Below, in pieces: positions 7,556 through 15,761 of a stretch of 17,989 nucleotides of DNA. The position numbers and the translations under genes are program-made. The stretch comes from JALHFZ01 sp964483085. Its GTDB lineage: Bacteria > Synergistota > Synergistia > Synergistales > Aminobacteriaceae. The notes beneath the pieces were generated by a model, which saw nothing but the letters and a program-made list of their open reading frames with translations, made no database searches and was not told the origin of the DNA. Positions within the stretch are counted from its first letter, which is position 1. Each line of letters starts with the position of its first letter. The stretch covers positions 1-17,989 of the forward strand of contig CAYZZX010000034.1 in the NCBI GenBank assembly GCA_964483085.1, read 5' to 3'.

Positions 7556-8152
7556 GTGCCTGACAGTTCAGCCGTGAAGGGTTCCTCCCGCTGGAAAAAA
7601 ATTCTGCTGCTGCTCATCGGAGCTGTGGGCATAGCTTTTTTTGCCTACGGAGCGGTGCGGGATATGGCCCTTGACCTGAAGGCGGGGAAGATCCCGGCGG
7701 GCATCCCCGACTCTATCCTTGAGAACATTGATCTTGACCGGGAGATCAACGGCGATCTCTGGAAGGCAAATGTGGGCAAGGTTGAGCGGGGGAAGGACTG
7801 GGCCACTCTCTACACCATCACTGTGGACGTGGAGCGGGCGAACGGGCAGCTCTGGACCCTCCGCGCTCCGGGGGGGAAGTATCTCGAAAAAGAAATGACA
7901 GCGGAGATCTTCCACCCTACGGGAACCATGACCGACGGCGTTGTCGCCTTCCGCTATGCGGCGCCTCTGGCCCGCTGGAACCGGGAGAGCGGGAAAATAC
8001 TCTTCCCTGAGGGGTTTGAAGCCTCGGGGGACCTGGGCAGATTTCAGGCACACTACATGGAGCTGCTTCCTGAAGGCATCATGGAGGCAGACAAAGGAGC
8101 GAGCATTCAATGGTACGATCAGGAAGACCACGACCCCGATTCCGAACTCTGA
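7556..8152 (+). CDS. lptC: LptC-like LPS export protein
   Basis: 198 aa, close to the usual LptC length. Architecture fits LptC: a short basic cytoplasmic N-terminus, one transmembrane helix (about residues 16-35), then a periplasmic beta-rich domain with strand pairs such as ANVGKVERG, YTITVDVER, WTLRAPGGKYLEKE and MTAEIFHPTG, the OstA/LptC jelly-roll style. In known systems LptC links the inner-membrane LptBFG transporter to LptA and the LptD barrel. The start is GTG, only 4 nt after the previous stop; no strong ribosome site is visible, so translation is probably coupled. Its 3' end overlaps the lptD start by 43 nt. Sequence similarity to characterised LptC is weak by eye, so the name rests on fold pattern plus adjacency to lptD. 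Confidence 0.72.
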   Translation: MPDSSAVKGSSRWKKILLLLIGAVGIAFFAYGAVRDMALDLKAGKIPAGIPDSILENIDLDREINGDLWKANVGKVERGKDWATLYTITVDVERANGQLWTLRAPGGKYLEKEMTAEIFHPTGTMTDGVVAFRYAAPLARWNRESGKILFPEGFEASGDLGRFQAHYMELLPEGIMEADKGASIQWYDQEDHDPDSEL

Positions 8153-10005
8153 TACTTCTTCTTTTTATTTTCCTCATTTTTCCTCAGGGAGCCTTCGCAG
8201 AGACGAAGGATGTGGTCCTCGATGCCGATAAGGTGATCTTCGACTCCGAGACGGGAATGGCGGAGGCGGAGGGGGACGCGAGGCTGCGCCATGAGAACAT
8301 GCGCGTCTTTTCTCATCGTATGGAGCTCGATACCGAGCGGGAAATCGCCTATGGCTCCTCGAAGCCGGGCGGTCACCTCACGATCTTCTATGGCGCGAAC
8401 CGCTTCACAGGAGAGACTCTCGAGTACGACATGAGATCCCGAGAAGGGGTGCTCACGAACGCCACGGGCGATCTGCCCGCCGGAACGAAGGGCAGCACTG
8501 TCTTCCTGAGGGGAAAAAATCTCGAGGTTGTCCCCCTCAATGCCGCCCTTGAAAAGGAATGGATGAAAAAGCGGCAGACCAGAAGGGTGAAAGATGAAGA
8601 CGGCGAGGTGGCCCGGTGGAGCGACGTCTCCCTCACCACCTGTCCTTCCAACCGCCCTCACTACCGCCTTCAGACAAAAAGGCTCATCGTCATTCCCGGC
8701 GTCCGGGTTATCGCGAAGAACCCGAGGGTCTATATCGCCGAAAAACTCCTCTTTACCTACCCCTTCGACTACGTCATCCCCCTGCACGGAGAAAAGGATG
8801 CCCTTCTCGGCATATTCATCCCCAGCATTGTCCATGATTCGGATAAGGGGATCGGCTACGCTCTCACGGGCCCTCTGGCCTGGGATTCCGGCCACGTCTC
8901 TATGAGCTTCCGCTACTGGAGCGATATCGGTCTTGAGGCGCGGGCAGAGGCCGTGCAACGAGTGGGCAAAAACTTAGCTATCTTCGCTAATATGGACTAC
9001 AGCTACGAAAAGCTTGATGAATTCGACGACGGAGAGAAAGTTCACCGGCCATCCTGGGGGATCGCCTCAACCTTTGGCGGGTGGAGCGCAAAGCTTATGT
9101 GGTCTCAGAGGGAAAATCTCGAGATATTCAAAGATTTCGGCGACACCTACCGGAATGTGCTCCATCGGGAGCCGGAGCTGACCATCTCCGGACCGTGGTG
9201 GAATGTGAGGGGAATTCCGAATCTCTCGTGGCGGGTAAGCGGCATATGGGGGCAGTACGAAACAGCGAGAAAACGGCCGGGCACGGTGAGCGAATCTGGA
9301 CGTTTTGTCGGGGACATTCAGGCTGAATATATCGTCAAAACCGGAGCTATCCGCCCCTTCTGGCGGGGCCAGTACAGAACATTCTCCTACACGGATAAAG
9401 GCCCCTCGGGCCAGGACTCCCAGGAGATCTCAAGCTCGTGGCTCGGCTTCCGCACCAAGGTCGGATCGATAGATTTCGCCAGCGCGTGGTTTGTACAAAA
9501 CGTCACTGGGCAGTCGCCCATGAGCTGGGACAGGGCGGGGGACAGAGAAGTGTTCTATACGGAGATAGGATTTCCCCTTGGGAAAAACCTCTACTTTTCC
9601 GCCCTGCCGGCCTACGACCTCAAGGCCTCCCAGTTCGGTGAAATCGGTTATCGGCTTATCCTCGACCATGACTGCAGCCGCTGGGAGCTTCTCTTCCGGG
9701 ATGACCAGGTGGGGAATGATGACTGGTATGCCCTCCGCTTCATGGTGAAGGCCTTCCCCGACACCCCCCTTGTCTTCGGCGACAAGGCCCTGACGAACCC
9801 CTTTCCCGGGCAGGGAGATTTTGCGGACCACAAGGAAAAGGGAGTCCCCCTGCGGCAGCCTATTGATCCCGACGTATGGGGAAAGGACGGTCTGACGACC
9901 AGATATGACCCCACACGGCCGGAAGAGACAAGCCTGATACCTGCCTCACCGGCCCCCGTATCCGGGGATATTTCAGGCGAGGACGGAGATATCTATAATC
10001 CGTAA
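8110..10005 (+). CDS. lptD: LptD/OstA family LPS assembly outer-membrane protein
   Basis: 631 aa. A signal peptide with a long hydrophobic core is probably cleaved after AFA (residue 30). Residues about 31-150 are an OstA/LptA-like beta domain (DVVLDADKVIFDSETGMAEAEGDARL). A family-typical TTCP motif has C178, then the LFTYPFDYVIPLHGEKDALLG segment leads into a beta-strand-rich barrel. A second conserved-type motif, HDCSRWELLFR, has C522. In E. coli LptD four cysteines form interdomain disulfides; here only these two fall in mature positions, enough for one. The protein is about 150 residues shorter than E. coli LptD, and the last 75 or so residues are a Pro/Asp-rich tail after the barrel. 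AGGAG at 8095-8099, inside lptC, supports the start. The final 33 nt overlap greA on the other strand. Confidence 0.9.
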   Translation: MVRSGRPRPRFRTLILLLFIFLIFPQGAFAETKDVVLDADKVIFDSETGMAEAEGDARLRHENMRVFSHRMELDTEREIAYGSSKPGGHLTIFYGANRFTGETLEYDMRSREGVLTNATGDLPAGTKGSTVFLRGKNLEVVPLNAALEKEWMKKRQTRRVKDEDGEVARWSDVSLTTCPSNRPHYRLQTKRLIVIPGVRVIAKNPRVYIAEKLLFTYPFDYVIPLHGEKDALLGIFIPSIVHDSDKGIGYALTGPLAWDSGHVSMSFRYWSDIGLEARAEAVQRVGKNLAIFANMDYSYEKLDEFDDGEKVHRPSWGIASTFGGWSAKLMWSQRENLEIFKDFGDTYRNVLHREPELTISGPWWNVRGIPNLSWRVSGIWGQYETARKRPGTVSESGRFVGDIQAEYIVKTGAIRPFWRGQYRTFSYTDKGPSGQDSQEISSSWLGFRTKVGSIDFASAWFVQNVTGQSPMSWDRAGDREVFYTEIGFPLGKNLYFSALPAYDLKASQFGEIGYRLILDHDCSRWELLFRDDQVGNDDWYALRFMVKAFPDTPLVFGDKALTNPFPGQGDFADHKEKGVPLRQPIDPDVWGKDGLTTRYDPTRPEETSLIPASPAPVSGDISGEDGDIYNP

Positions 10006-10467
10006 GTGCCGTACGCCCCGGGGTACCTTGACATGCACTTCCTCGCCGACCTTTTTGTTGAGCAGAGCCTGCCCGACGGGGCTCGACGAGGATATCTTGT
10101 TCTCCTTCGGATCAGACTCCTCCGACCCGACTATTGTGTAGGAAAAGTGCTTCGAGTTGATGATGTCCTGGATTGAGACCGTGGTGCCGAGGGATACCTT
10201 GCTGATGTCGATGGAGGACGAGTCGAGGATTTTTGCCTTGCTGAGCTGGAATTCAAGCCATGAAATCCGTGTTTCCAGTTTTGCCTGTTCTTCCTTGGCT
10301 GACGCATATTCGGCGTTTTCGCTCAAGTCTCCGAAGGAGCGTGCCTCCTCGAGCTGGCGGGAAATTTCCGCCCGTCCTGTGCCGCGTAATTCTTTGAGTT
10401 CCTCCATGAGCTTCTCGAATCCGGTCTGCGTCATGGTGGAGGGGCTTTCGCTCGTGTGATTGCTCAA
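9973..10467 (-). CDS. greA: Transcription elongation factor GreA
   Basis: Rescues backtracked RNA polymerase by stimulating transcript cleavage. An N-terminal coiled-coil (TGFEKLMEELKELRG onwards) carries the tip motif GDLSENAEY with acidic D47 and E50 present, followed by the C-terminal FKBP-like domain (TIVGSEESDPKENKISSSSPVGQALL, then the VPRG end). The frame is open further upstream, but a strong GGGAGG site (10476-10481) sits 8 nt before a TTG at 10465-10467, giving 164 aa against the usual 158 or so. The alternative ATG at 10432-10434 would give 153 aa but has no ribosome site. It is the only minus-strand gene in the window, tail-to-tail with lptD (33-nt overlap) and head-to-head with rnj. 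Confidence 0.95.
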   Translation of the reverse strand: MSNHTSESPSTMTQTGFEKLMEELKELRGTGRAEISRQLEEARSFGDLSENAEYASAKEEQAKLETRISWLEFQLSKAKILDSSSIDISKVSLGTTVSIQDIINSKHFSYTIVGSEESDPKENKISSSSPVGQALLNKKVGEEVHVKVPRGVRHLRIIDISVLA

Positions 10468-10528
10468 ACTTTTTACCTCCCGAAATGTCCTCTTTGCGAG
10501 GAAAGTGGAACGAATCGATTGATATGGA

Positions 10529-10557
10529 ATTCTAACAAAGAAAGTCCCGTTCGGCAA
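10529..10557 (-). promoter_or_regulatory. Predicted sigma-70-type promoter of greA
   Basis: On the minus strand, TTGCCG (10552-10557, four of six to consensus) is followed by a 17-nt spacer and TAGAAT (10529-10534, five of six). The transcript would begin near 10522, giving a leader of about 55 nt that includes the GGGAGG site before the TTG start. This is the best promoter match in the window. No equally good plus-strand promoter for rnj was found in the same divergent region (10468-10613). Confidence 0.55.
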
Positions 10558-10613
10558 TACAGAAGTTTATTTTGCTGCTCTCCGGCGGGAACTCCAGAAA
10601 GGTAAGGTGCTCT

Positions 10614-12389
10614 ATGGTACATGATTCAAGAAGCCGGAGGAAAATACCGGCCAGAAAAAGACAGGGAAAAGAGAACAAACTGAGATATATCCCCCTCGGG
10701 GGGCTCGGTGAGATTGGAAAGAATATGTGCGCTCTGGAATACGGAGACTCAATTCTTATCATAGACTGCGGACTCATGTTCCCCGATGACGAGATGCTCG
10801 GCATCGACTTCGTCATTCCCGATATCTCCTATGTTGAGGAGAACCGGGAGAAGATCGTCGGCATTATCGTGACCCACGGCCATGAGGACCACCTGGGCGC
10901 TCTTCCCTTCGCTCTGCCGAAGATCCCCGCGCCCCTCTACGGAACGAAACTCACATTGGGCATGGTGAACAACAAGCTGACGGAGTGGGCCCCCAATTTC
11001 ACCCCCGACTACCGGGAAATCAAGGCGGGCGACCGGGTGGAGATGGGACCCTTCAAGGTACGGTTCATCGCCGTCTGCCACTCCATTCCCGACGGAGTGG
11101 GGCTTGCCGTCGAGACCCCCGTGGGAACTGTCGTCCATACAGGAGACTTTAAGCTCGATCCCACCCCTATCGACGGAAGACTGACGGATTATGCGGCCTT
11201 CGCGGAAGAGGGGCGCAAGGGAGTGCTCCTTCTTCTCTCCGACTCGACGAACGTCGAGCGGGAGGGCTTTACCGAATCAGAGCTCGTCCTGTCGGGAACT
11301 CTGGACAGGATCTTCCGCCAATACCGGACGAAGCGCATGATCATCGCCTCCTTCGCGAGCAATCTTCACCGGGTGCAGCAGGTGATCGATGCGGCGGCGC
11401 GCTTCAACCGCAAAATCGCCTTCGTGGGGAGGAGCATGATCAAAAACGTGGAGCTCTCCCGGGAGCTCGGCTATCTTCACGTGGAAGAAAAAAACATCGT
11501 TCCCATTGAAGATGTCGGCAAGGTCTCACCAGGATCCCTCGTGGTCATGACCACGGGCAGCCAGGGAGAACCCTTTTCCGGGCTTGTCCTCATGAGCAAG
11601 GGGGAACACCGCCTCCTTACCCTCGGCGACAAGGACGTGGTGGCCCTCTTCGCCACGCCGATTCCCGGAAACGAGAAAATGGTGAGCGGAACAATCAACC
11701 GCCTCTTCGCCAGAGGCTGTGAGGTAGTCTACGAAAAAGACCGGGGTATTCACGTCTCTGGGCATGCCGCCCAGGACGAACTTCGCCTCATACTGAACAT
11801 GGTGCAGCCGAAATACTTTGTCCCCATCCACGGAGAGTACCGCCATCTCGTCCGGCATGCCCAGCTGGCCCGGGAGATGGGCGTGCCCGCACGAAACGCC
11901 TACGTTCTTGTGAACGGGGATGTCCTGACCATGGACGCGAACAAGGCCACGACGAAGGACCACGTTCAGGCCGGAGGAATCATGGTGGACGGCCTTGCTC
12001 TGGGAGAGCTTCAGGGAAGCATACTGAAGGAGCGCAAGGAGCTCGCGGAGGACGGAGCGGTGGTTGTCTCTCTCATCCTTTCTCCCTCAGGAGATCTGCT
12101 CGCCCCTCCGCAGTTTGAAAGCCGGGGGTTCATCCACCTTGATGATGCGGCGAAACTTCGGGAAGAGCTTACCCGGTCTATCGAGAAGATCGTAGAGACC
12201 TCGGGGGCGAAAGCCGTGTCGGACCAGCCCCTTCTCGAGACGAAAATCAAGGCGCGGATGCGAGACTCCCTCCGCCGGTACGGCAGAAGCAAGCCTGCTA
12301 TTCTCCCCATAATCACAGTGGTGGGCGGTGCCCCCTCTGGAGAAGGGGCAGCCGCTCAGGCAGGACAGGGGCGCAAGAGGAGGAGCTGA
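10614..12389 (+). CDS. rnj: Ribonuclease J
   Basis: Metallo-beta-lactamase/beta-CASP ribonuclease with 5'-3' exonuclease and endonuclease activity, involved in mRNA decay and RNA maturation. With the ATG at 10614 it is 591 aa. The frame opens with a TTG at 10572, but the ATG is preferred because TAAGG lies 6 nt upstream and the product then has the usual short basic N-terminus before LRYIPLGGLGEIGKN. The metal-binding motif HGHEDH is residues 88-93. HTGDFKLD, SDSTNVEREG, TTGSQGEP, SGHA (382-385) and PIHGEYRHL (H406) follow in family order, then the C-terminal domain ending in a basic KRRS tail. The first gene of the right-hand operon; its stop overlaps the uppP start as TGATG. Confidence 0.96.
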   Translation: MVHDSRSRRKIPARKRQGKENKLRYIPLGGLGEIGKNMCALEYGDSILIIDCGLMFPDDEMLGIDFVIPDISYVEENREKIVGIIVTHGHEDHLGALPFALPKIPAPLYGTKLTLGMVNNKLTEWAPNFTPDYREIKAGDRVEMGPFKVRFIAVCHSIPDGVGLAVETPVGTVVHTGDFKLDPTPIDGRLTDYAAFAEEGRKGVLLLLSDSTNVEREGFTESELVLSGTLDRIFRQYRTKRMIIASFASNLHRVQQVIDAAARFNRKIAFVGRSMIKNVELSRELGYLHVEEKNIVPIEDVGKVSPGSLVVMTTGSQGEPFSGLVLMSKGEHRLLTLGDKDVVALFATPIPGNEKMVSGTINRLFARGCEVVYEKDRGIHVSGHAAQDELRLILNMVQPKYFVPIHGEYRHLVRHAQLAREMGVPARNAYVLVNGDVLTMDANKATTKDHVQAGGIMVDGLALGELQGSILKERKELAEDGAVVVSLILSPSGDLLAPPQFESRGFIHLDDAAKLREELTRSIEKIVETSGAKAVSDQPLLETKIKARMRDSLRRYGRSKPAILPIITVVGGAPSGEGAAAQAGQGRKRRS

Positions 12390-13210
12390 TGGAGTACCTT
12401 CCCGCTCTTTTTCTCGGAGTGATCCAGGGGGTCACGGAGTTTCTGCCCGTCAGCAGCTCCGGACATCTGGCACTCTTTCAGCAGCTTTTTTCCATGGATG
12501 AGTCAGCCCTCTCCTACGATGTTTTTCTTCACTTCGCCACCATGGCGGCCACGGTACTCTTCTTTCGAAGGGATATCGTCTCTCTTTTTCGTCAGTGGAG
12601 TTCGGGGTTTTTGAGCTCTGCCGGAAGAAAGACGGAGGGGTGGACCCTTGGCTGGGCCGTCGTTGCCGGAACGATGGCCACGGGAGCCATCGGCCTTTCT
12701 CTCAAGCCCCTTGTCCAGCGGGCTATGACTCTTCCTGCCGCCGTCGGCGCCGGGCTTCTTGTGACGGCAGCCCTGCTATGGTACGGAGCGAACCTCGCCT
12801 CCCGGGACGCAACTCGCCCTCTGACCTTGAAGACGGGGATTCTCGTCGGCCTGATTCAGGGAGTGGCCGTTCTGCCCGGTATATCCCGTTCGGGATCGAC
12901 GATCGTGGGGGGCATGAAGAGCGGCTTGGCACCACTGGACGCCTTTCGTTTCTCCTTTCTTCTCTCTCTGCCTGCAATTTTCGGCGCGACCCTTCTTGAA
13001 GTGCGAGAGCTGATGAAGATGGACTCCTGGAGGGCGACCCTTCCTCCGGGGTGGATTCTCGGCGTGATCCTTGCATTCTTCACCGGCTTGGGCGCCCTTG
13101 CGCTGCTGCGCCATCTGGTTTCCCGCGGGCAATGGAAACCCTTCGCCCTCTACTGCGCGCTTCTCGGCGGGCTTATTCTCATACTGTCCCTGGTACGGGG
13201 GATTCTGTGA
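12389..13210 (+). CDS. uppP: Undecaprenyl-diphosphate phosphatase (BacA family)
   Basis: Integral membrane enzyme of 273 aa that dephosphorylates undecaprenyl diphosphate to recycle the lipid carrier used for peptidoglycan and surface polysaccharides; overproduction gives bacitracin resistance in known cases. Both signature motifs are intact: GVIQGVTEFLPVSSSGH near the N-terminus (E17, S22-S24, H26) and the second inverted-repeat motif GLIQGVAVLPGISRSG (R167). Several hydrophobic helices span the rest, as expected. An AGGAGG-type site sits just before the ATG, which overlaps the rnj stop by one base. Its stop overlaps the maf start as GTGA. Location beside csaB fits supply of carrier for wall polymer synthesis. 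Confidence 0.97.
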   Translation: MEYLPALFLGVIQGVTEFLPVSSSGHLALFQQLFSMDESALSYDVFLHFATMAATVLFFRRDIVSLFRQWSSGFLSSAGRKTEGWTLGWAVVAGTMATGAIGLSLKPLVQRAMTLPAAVGAGLLVTAALLWYGANLASRDATRPLTLKTGILVGLIQGVAVLPGISRSGSTIVGGMKSGLAPLDAFRFSFLLSLPAIFGATLLEVRELMKMDSWRATLPPGWILGVILAFFTGLGALALLRHLVSRGQWKPFALYCALLGGLILILSLVRGIL

Positions 13211-13806
13211 TTTTTCCCGAAGAACTTCTTCTGGCATCGGGCAGCCCGAGGCGGCGGCAACTTCTCGCCTCTCTGGGGTGGCCCTTTCGGGTGGAGGTTC
13301 CCTCTGTGGATGAAGCCTTTCTCTCTGGAGAAAGGCCTGAAGAGGGGTGCCTTCGCCTCTCCTGCGCCAAGGCGGAGGCTGTCGGCGCTCATTTTCCCGA
13401 TTCGTGGATTATTGCGGCCGATACGGTGGTCCTTCTCGACGGAGAGATTTTAGGTAAGCCGGAGAGCAGAGAAGAATCCCGCTCCATGATTCTTCGCCTC
13501 GCGGGCCGCACCCATGAAGTCCTCACAGGGGTGACCCTTCTCTCTCCCTGCGGAAAACGCCAGGAAGTGGAGACGACCGAGGTCACCTTCCGCCCCCTTA
13601 CCCCTCTGGACGCGGCTCGCTACGCAGCCACCGGGGAGGGGGATGACAAGGCGGGGGCCTACGGAATTCAGGGGCTTGGTTCCCTTCTCGTCTCTTCCCT
13701 TCGAGGAGATTATTTCAACGTGGTGGGGCTTCCTCTCTGCAGGCTCGGACGAATGTTCGAATCTCTGGGGTGCCCCCTTTCAGAACAATGGAGGCATCAG
13801 GCATGA
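13207..13806 (+). CDS. maf: Maf family nucleoside triphosphate pyrophosphatase
   Basis: 199-aa housecleaning enzyme that hydrolyses non-canonical or pyrimidine NTPs to NMP and diphosphate; family members have been linked to septum inhibition. SGSPRR (residues 11-16), the presumed catalytic D72 in AADTVV, and DKAGAYGIQG (about 147-156) are all present. The last is typical of the YhdE-like dTTP/UTP pyrophosphatase branch, so that substrate class is likely but inferred. The open frame begins much further upstream, inside uppP, but the GTG at 13207 gives the normal N-terminus (IFPEELLLASGSPRR), has a GGGGGA site just upstream, and overlaps the uppP stop as GTGA. Its own stop overlaps the next start as ATGA. 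Confidence 0.94.
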   Translation: MIFPEELLLASGSPRRRQLLASLGWPFRVEVPSVDEAFLSGERPEEGCLRLSCAKAEAVGAHFPDSWIIAADTVVLLDGEILGKPESREESRSMILRLAGRTHEVLTGVTLLSPCGKRQEVETTEVTFRPLTPLDAARYAATGEGDDKAGAYGIQGLGSLLVSSLRGDYFNVVGLPLCRLGRMFESLGCPLSEQWRHQA

Positions 13807-15761
13807 AAAGTAAAAAAAAGTCTCCCTTTACCGGAAAGACAGTGAACCTCGGACTCGTTGTGGTCGCTCTCCTTTTCCTTCTCTCGGGAATAGCCCTTCT
13901 TCCCAGGCTGAGGGCTGAGGGGGAAAACCGCAGCGCGGCCATAGTGTTGGACTACCGGGACGTGGTCTCCCTTGCCGCGAAGGAGAAGTCATCTCCGGAG
14001 GATCTCTGGCCTCTGCTTGCAGCAAAGGGAGCGGGGGGAATAATGGTATCGGAGCTCACGGGGCAGGATCTCGAGGACGGAACCCTTCCGCTCTACTACG
14101 GTCCGGCTTCGGGGCTGCGCGACGCAGTACGGAAGAATGGCCCGGCCGACCCCTCGGCGCCGGTTCTCTTCTTTCCGAAAAACTTTCCTCAGAGAAAAGA
14201 ACAGGTTTCCTTTCTCTCCACCCGCTTTCCCGGAACGAAGACGGTTGAAGCTGACGGCGGTACTCTGGCCCTCCTTCCGAGATCTCAGCAGGAACTTCTC
14301 TTCACGGGAGTTATTCCCGATCTGGGAGGGCTTTCTTTAGCGCAAAAGCAGAACGTCCCCGTATTCTACCGGGTCGCCCCCGCGCTTCCGGGGGATACGC
14401 AGCCAGCGGTGGAGACCCTCTCCCGTCTTCTCGAGGCATATTCTGATATTCGGGTCATTGCACCGTCGGGCGACGTTGCCCTCGGATTTCCCGATCTGCG
14501 CCCCCTCTCCCGTGCCATCTCTGAAAAGGGGCGTTCTGTGGCTATGGTGGAGTTCTCCCGGCAGATCGGCGCGGTGCAGCTCAACTGGAATGCCTACCCC
14601 GCCCTGCTGCCCCTTCACAGCGTGACCCACGAAGAGCTGTTGAGCAGAAATATCTCCCGGTCGGTCTTGAAAGAACGGCTGCTTCGAGCTGTAAAGGAGC
14701 GCTCCGTACGGCTGCTTATCTTCCGCCCGTCCGCCCTTGAAGCCTCCGAGAACCCCCTGGAGGCCTTTCTCTCCGAGGTGAACGGCCTCGCCTCGACGCT
14801 GAAGAGCCACGGCATCGCCCTCGCCTGGCCCTCTCCCTTCGCTCCCTGGAAGACAGGGCTGATCGGAGCTCTGGCTCTCTCCCTCGCCTTCGTCTACTCT
14901 CTTCTGCGCTATCTGCAGCGATTCTTTCTCTTCAGGAAGGAGCTCGAGACGCCCGACTCATCCCTTACCGGAAGAGGGATCGGCATCCTCCTTCTTCTTT
15001 CCGCAGCTCTTGCGGTTGTTATCTGGCTGATGCCCGGCGCCGCGAAGATCGTCGGCGCTCTGGCGGCGGTTTTTATCGTGGTGGAGGCTTCCTTTCTTGC
15101 CCTCGACGGATGGCGCCGCCCCTGGGCGGGCCTTGCCGGAAGCTTTCTCTTCGCCCTGGCCGGAGGGTTGGCCCTCGCCGCCTTTTTCAGCGATCCAACC
15201 TATATGCTCCGCCTCCGGAGTTTCTCGGGGGTCAAGGCGACCCTCTTTCTCCCCCCCCTTCTCGTGCTTCTGGCGGATCTTAAAAACCGGGAGCACCCCG
15301 AATCCCTGGGAGAAATACTCCGCAGGCCTCCATTGTGGGGGGAACTCTTTCTTCTCGGAATGCTACTTGCCGTCGCCGGTCTTGTGCTTTTCCGCAGCGA
15401 CAACGTTCAATTCGTCCCCGCCTTCGAGGTGCGTCTTCGGGACTTTCTTGAGCGGGTCCTCGTTGCAAGGCCCCGGAGCAAGGAGATCTTTCTCGGCTAC
15501 CCCGCCCTTCTTCTGTGGTATTACGTACGGAAGGGCGACCTCTGGCCTCACTGGAGGGAGATCTTCCGTATGGGAACCGTCCTCGGATTCTCCTCGGCGG
15601 TGAACAGCTTCTGCCATTTTCATACCCCCCTGTATTTCATCCTCTTCCGCCAGTTCAACGGCCTGTGGACCGGTGTACTCGTGGGGATGGGAGCCATTCT
15701 CCTTCTGCGCTTCGTTCTTTTTCCCCTCTGGAACAGATTCGGAAGGATGGTGACGGAGTGA
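13803..15761 (+). CDS. DUF5693-like multi-spanning membrane protein
   Basis: 652 aa. A basic N-terminus (KSKKKS) leads into one transmembrane helix (about 15-33), then a soluble extracytoplasmic domain of roughly 300 residues, then a C-terminal region from about residue 348 with seven or eight hydrophobic segments separated by short charged loops. This layout, and the position directly before csaB, match the DUF5693 family as I remember it; there is no known activity and I see no catalytic motif. The ATG at 13803 is chosen over the in-frame start at 13770 because GGAGG lies 8 nt before it and it overlaps the maf stop as ATGA. The C-terminal part could act in transport or polymerisation of a wall polymer, but that is speculation from topology and neighbours. 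Confidence 0.8.
   Translation: MKSKKKSPFTGKTVNLGLVVVALLFLLSGIALLPRLRAEGENRSAAIVLDYRDVVSLAAKEKSSPEDLWPLLAAKGAGGIMVSELTGQDLEDGTLPLYYGPASGLRDAVRKNGPADPSAPVLFFPKNFPQRKEQVSFLSTRFPGTKTVEADGGTLALLPRSQQELLFTGVIPDLGGLSLAQKQNVPVFYRVAPALPGDTQPAVETLSRLLEAYSDIRVIAPSGDVALGFPDLRPLSRAISEKGRSVAMVEFSRQIGAVQLNWNAYPALLPLHSVTHEELLSRNISRSVLKERLLRAVKERSVRLLIFRPSALEASENPLEAFLSEVNGLASTLKSHGIALAWPSPFAPWKTGLIGALALSLAFVYSLLRYLQRFFLFRKELETPDSSLTGRGIGILLLLSAALAVVIWLMPGAAKIVGALAAVFIVVEASFLALDGWRRPWAGLAGSFLFALAGGLALAAFFSDPTYMLRLRSFSGVKATLFLPPLLVLLADLKNREHPESLGEILRRPPLWGELFLLGMLLAVAGLVLFRSDNVQFVPAFEVRLRDFLERVLVARPRSKEIFLGYPALLLWYYVRKGDLWPHWREIFRMGTVLGFSSAVNSFCHFHTPLYFILFRQFNGLWTGVLVGMGAILLLRFVLFPLWNRFGRMVTE

Noticed and set aside
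9954..9967. Hairpin CCCCG-TATC-CGGGG near the end of lptD, considered as a terminator for greA or lptD
   Set aside because: Only five pairs, inside the lptD coding sequence, and no T run follows on either strand.
10572..10613. Upstream TTG start for RNase J adding 14 residues
   Set aside because: The added residues are not typical of the family and the ATG at 10614 has a better-placed TAAGG site.
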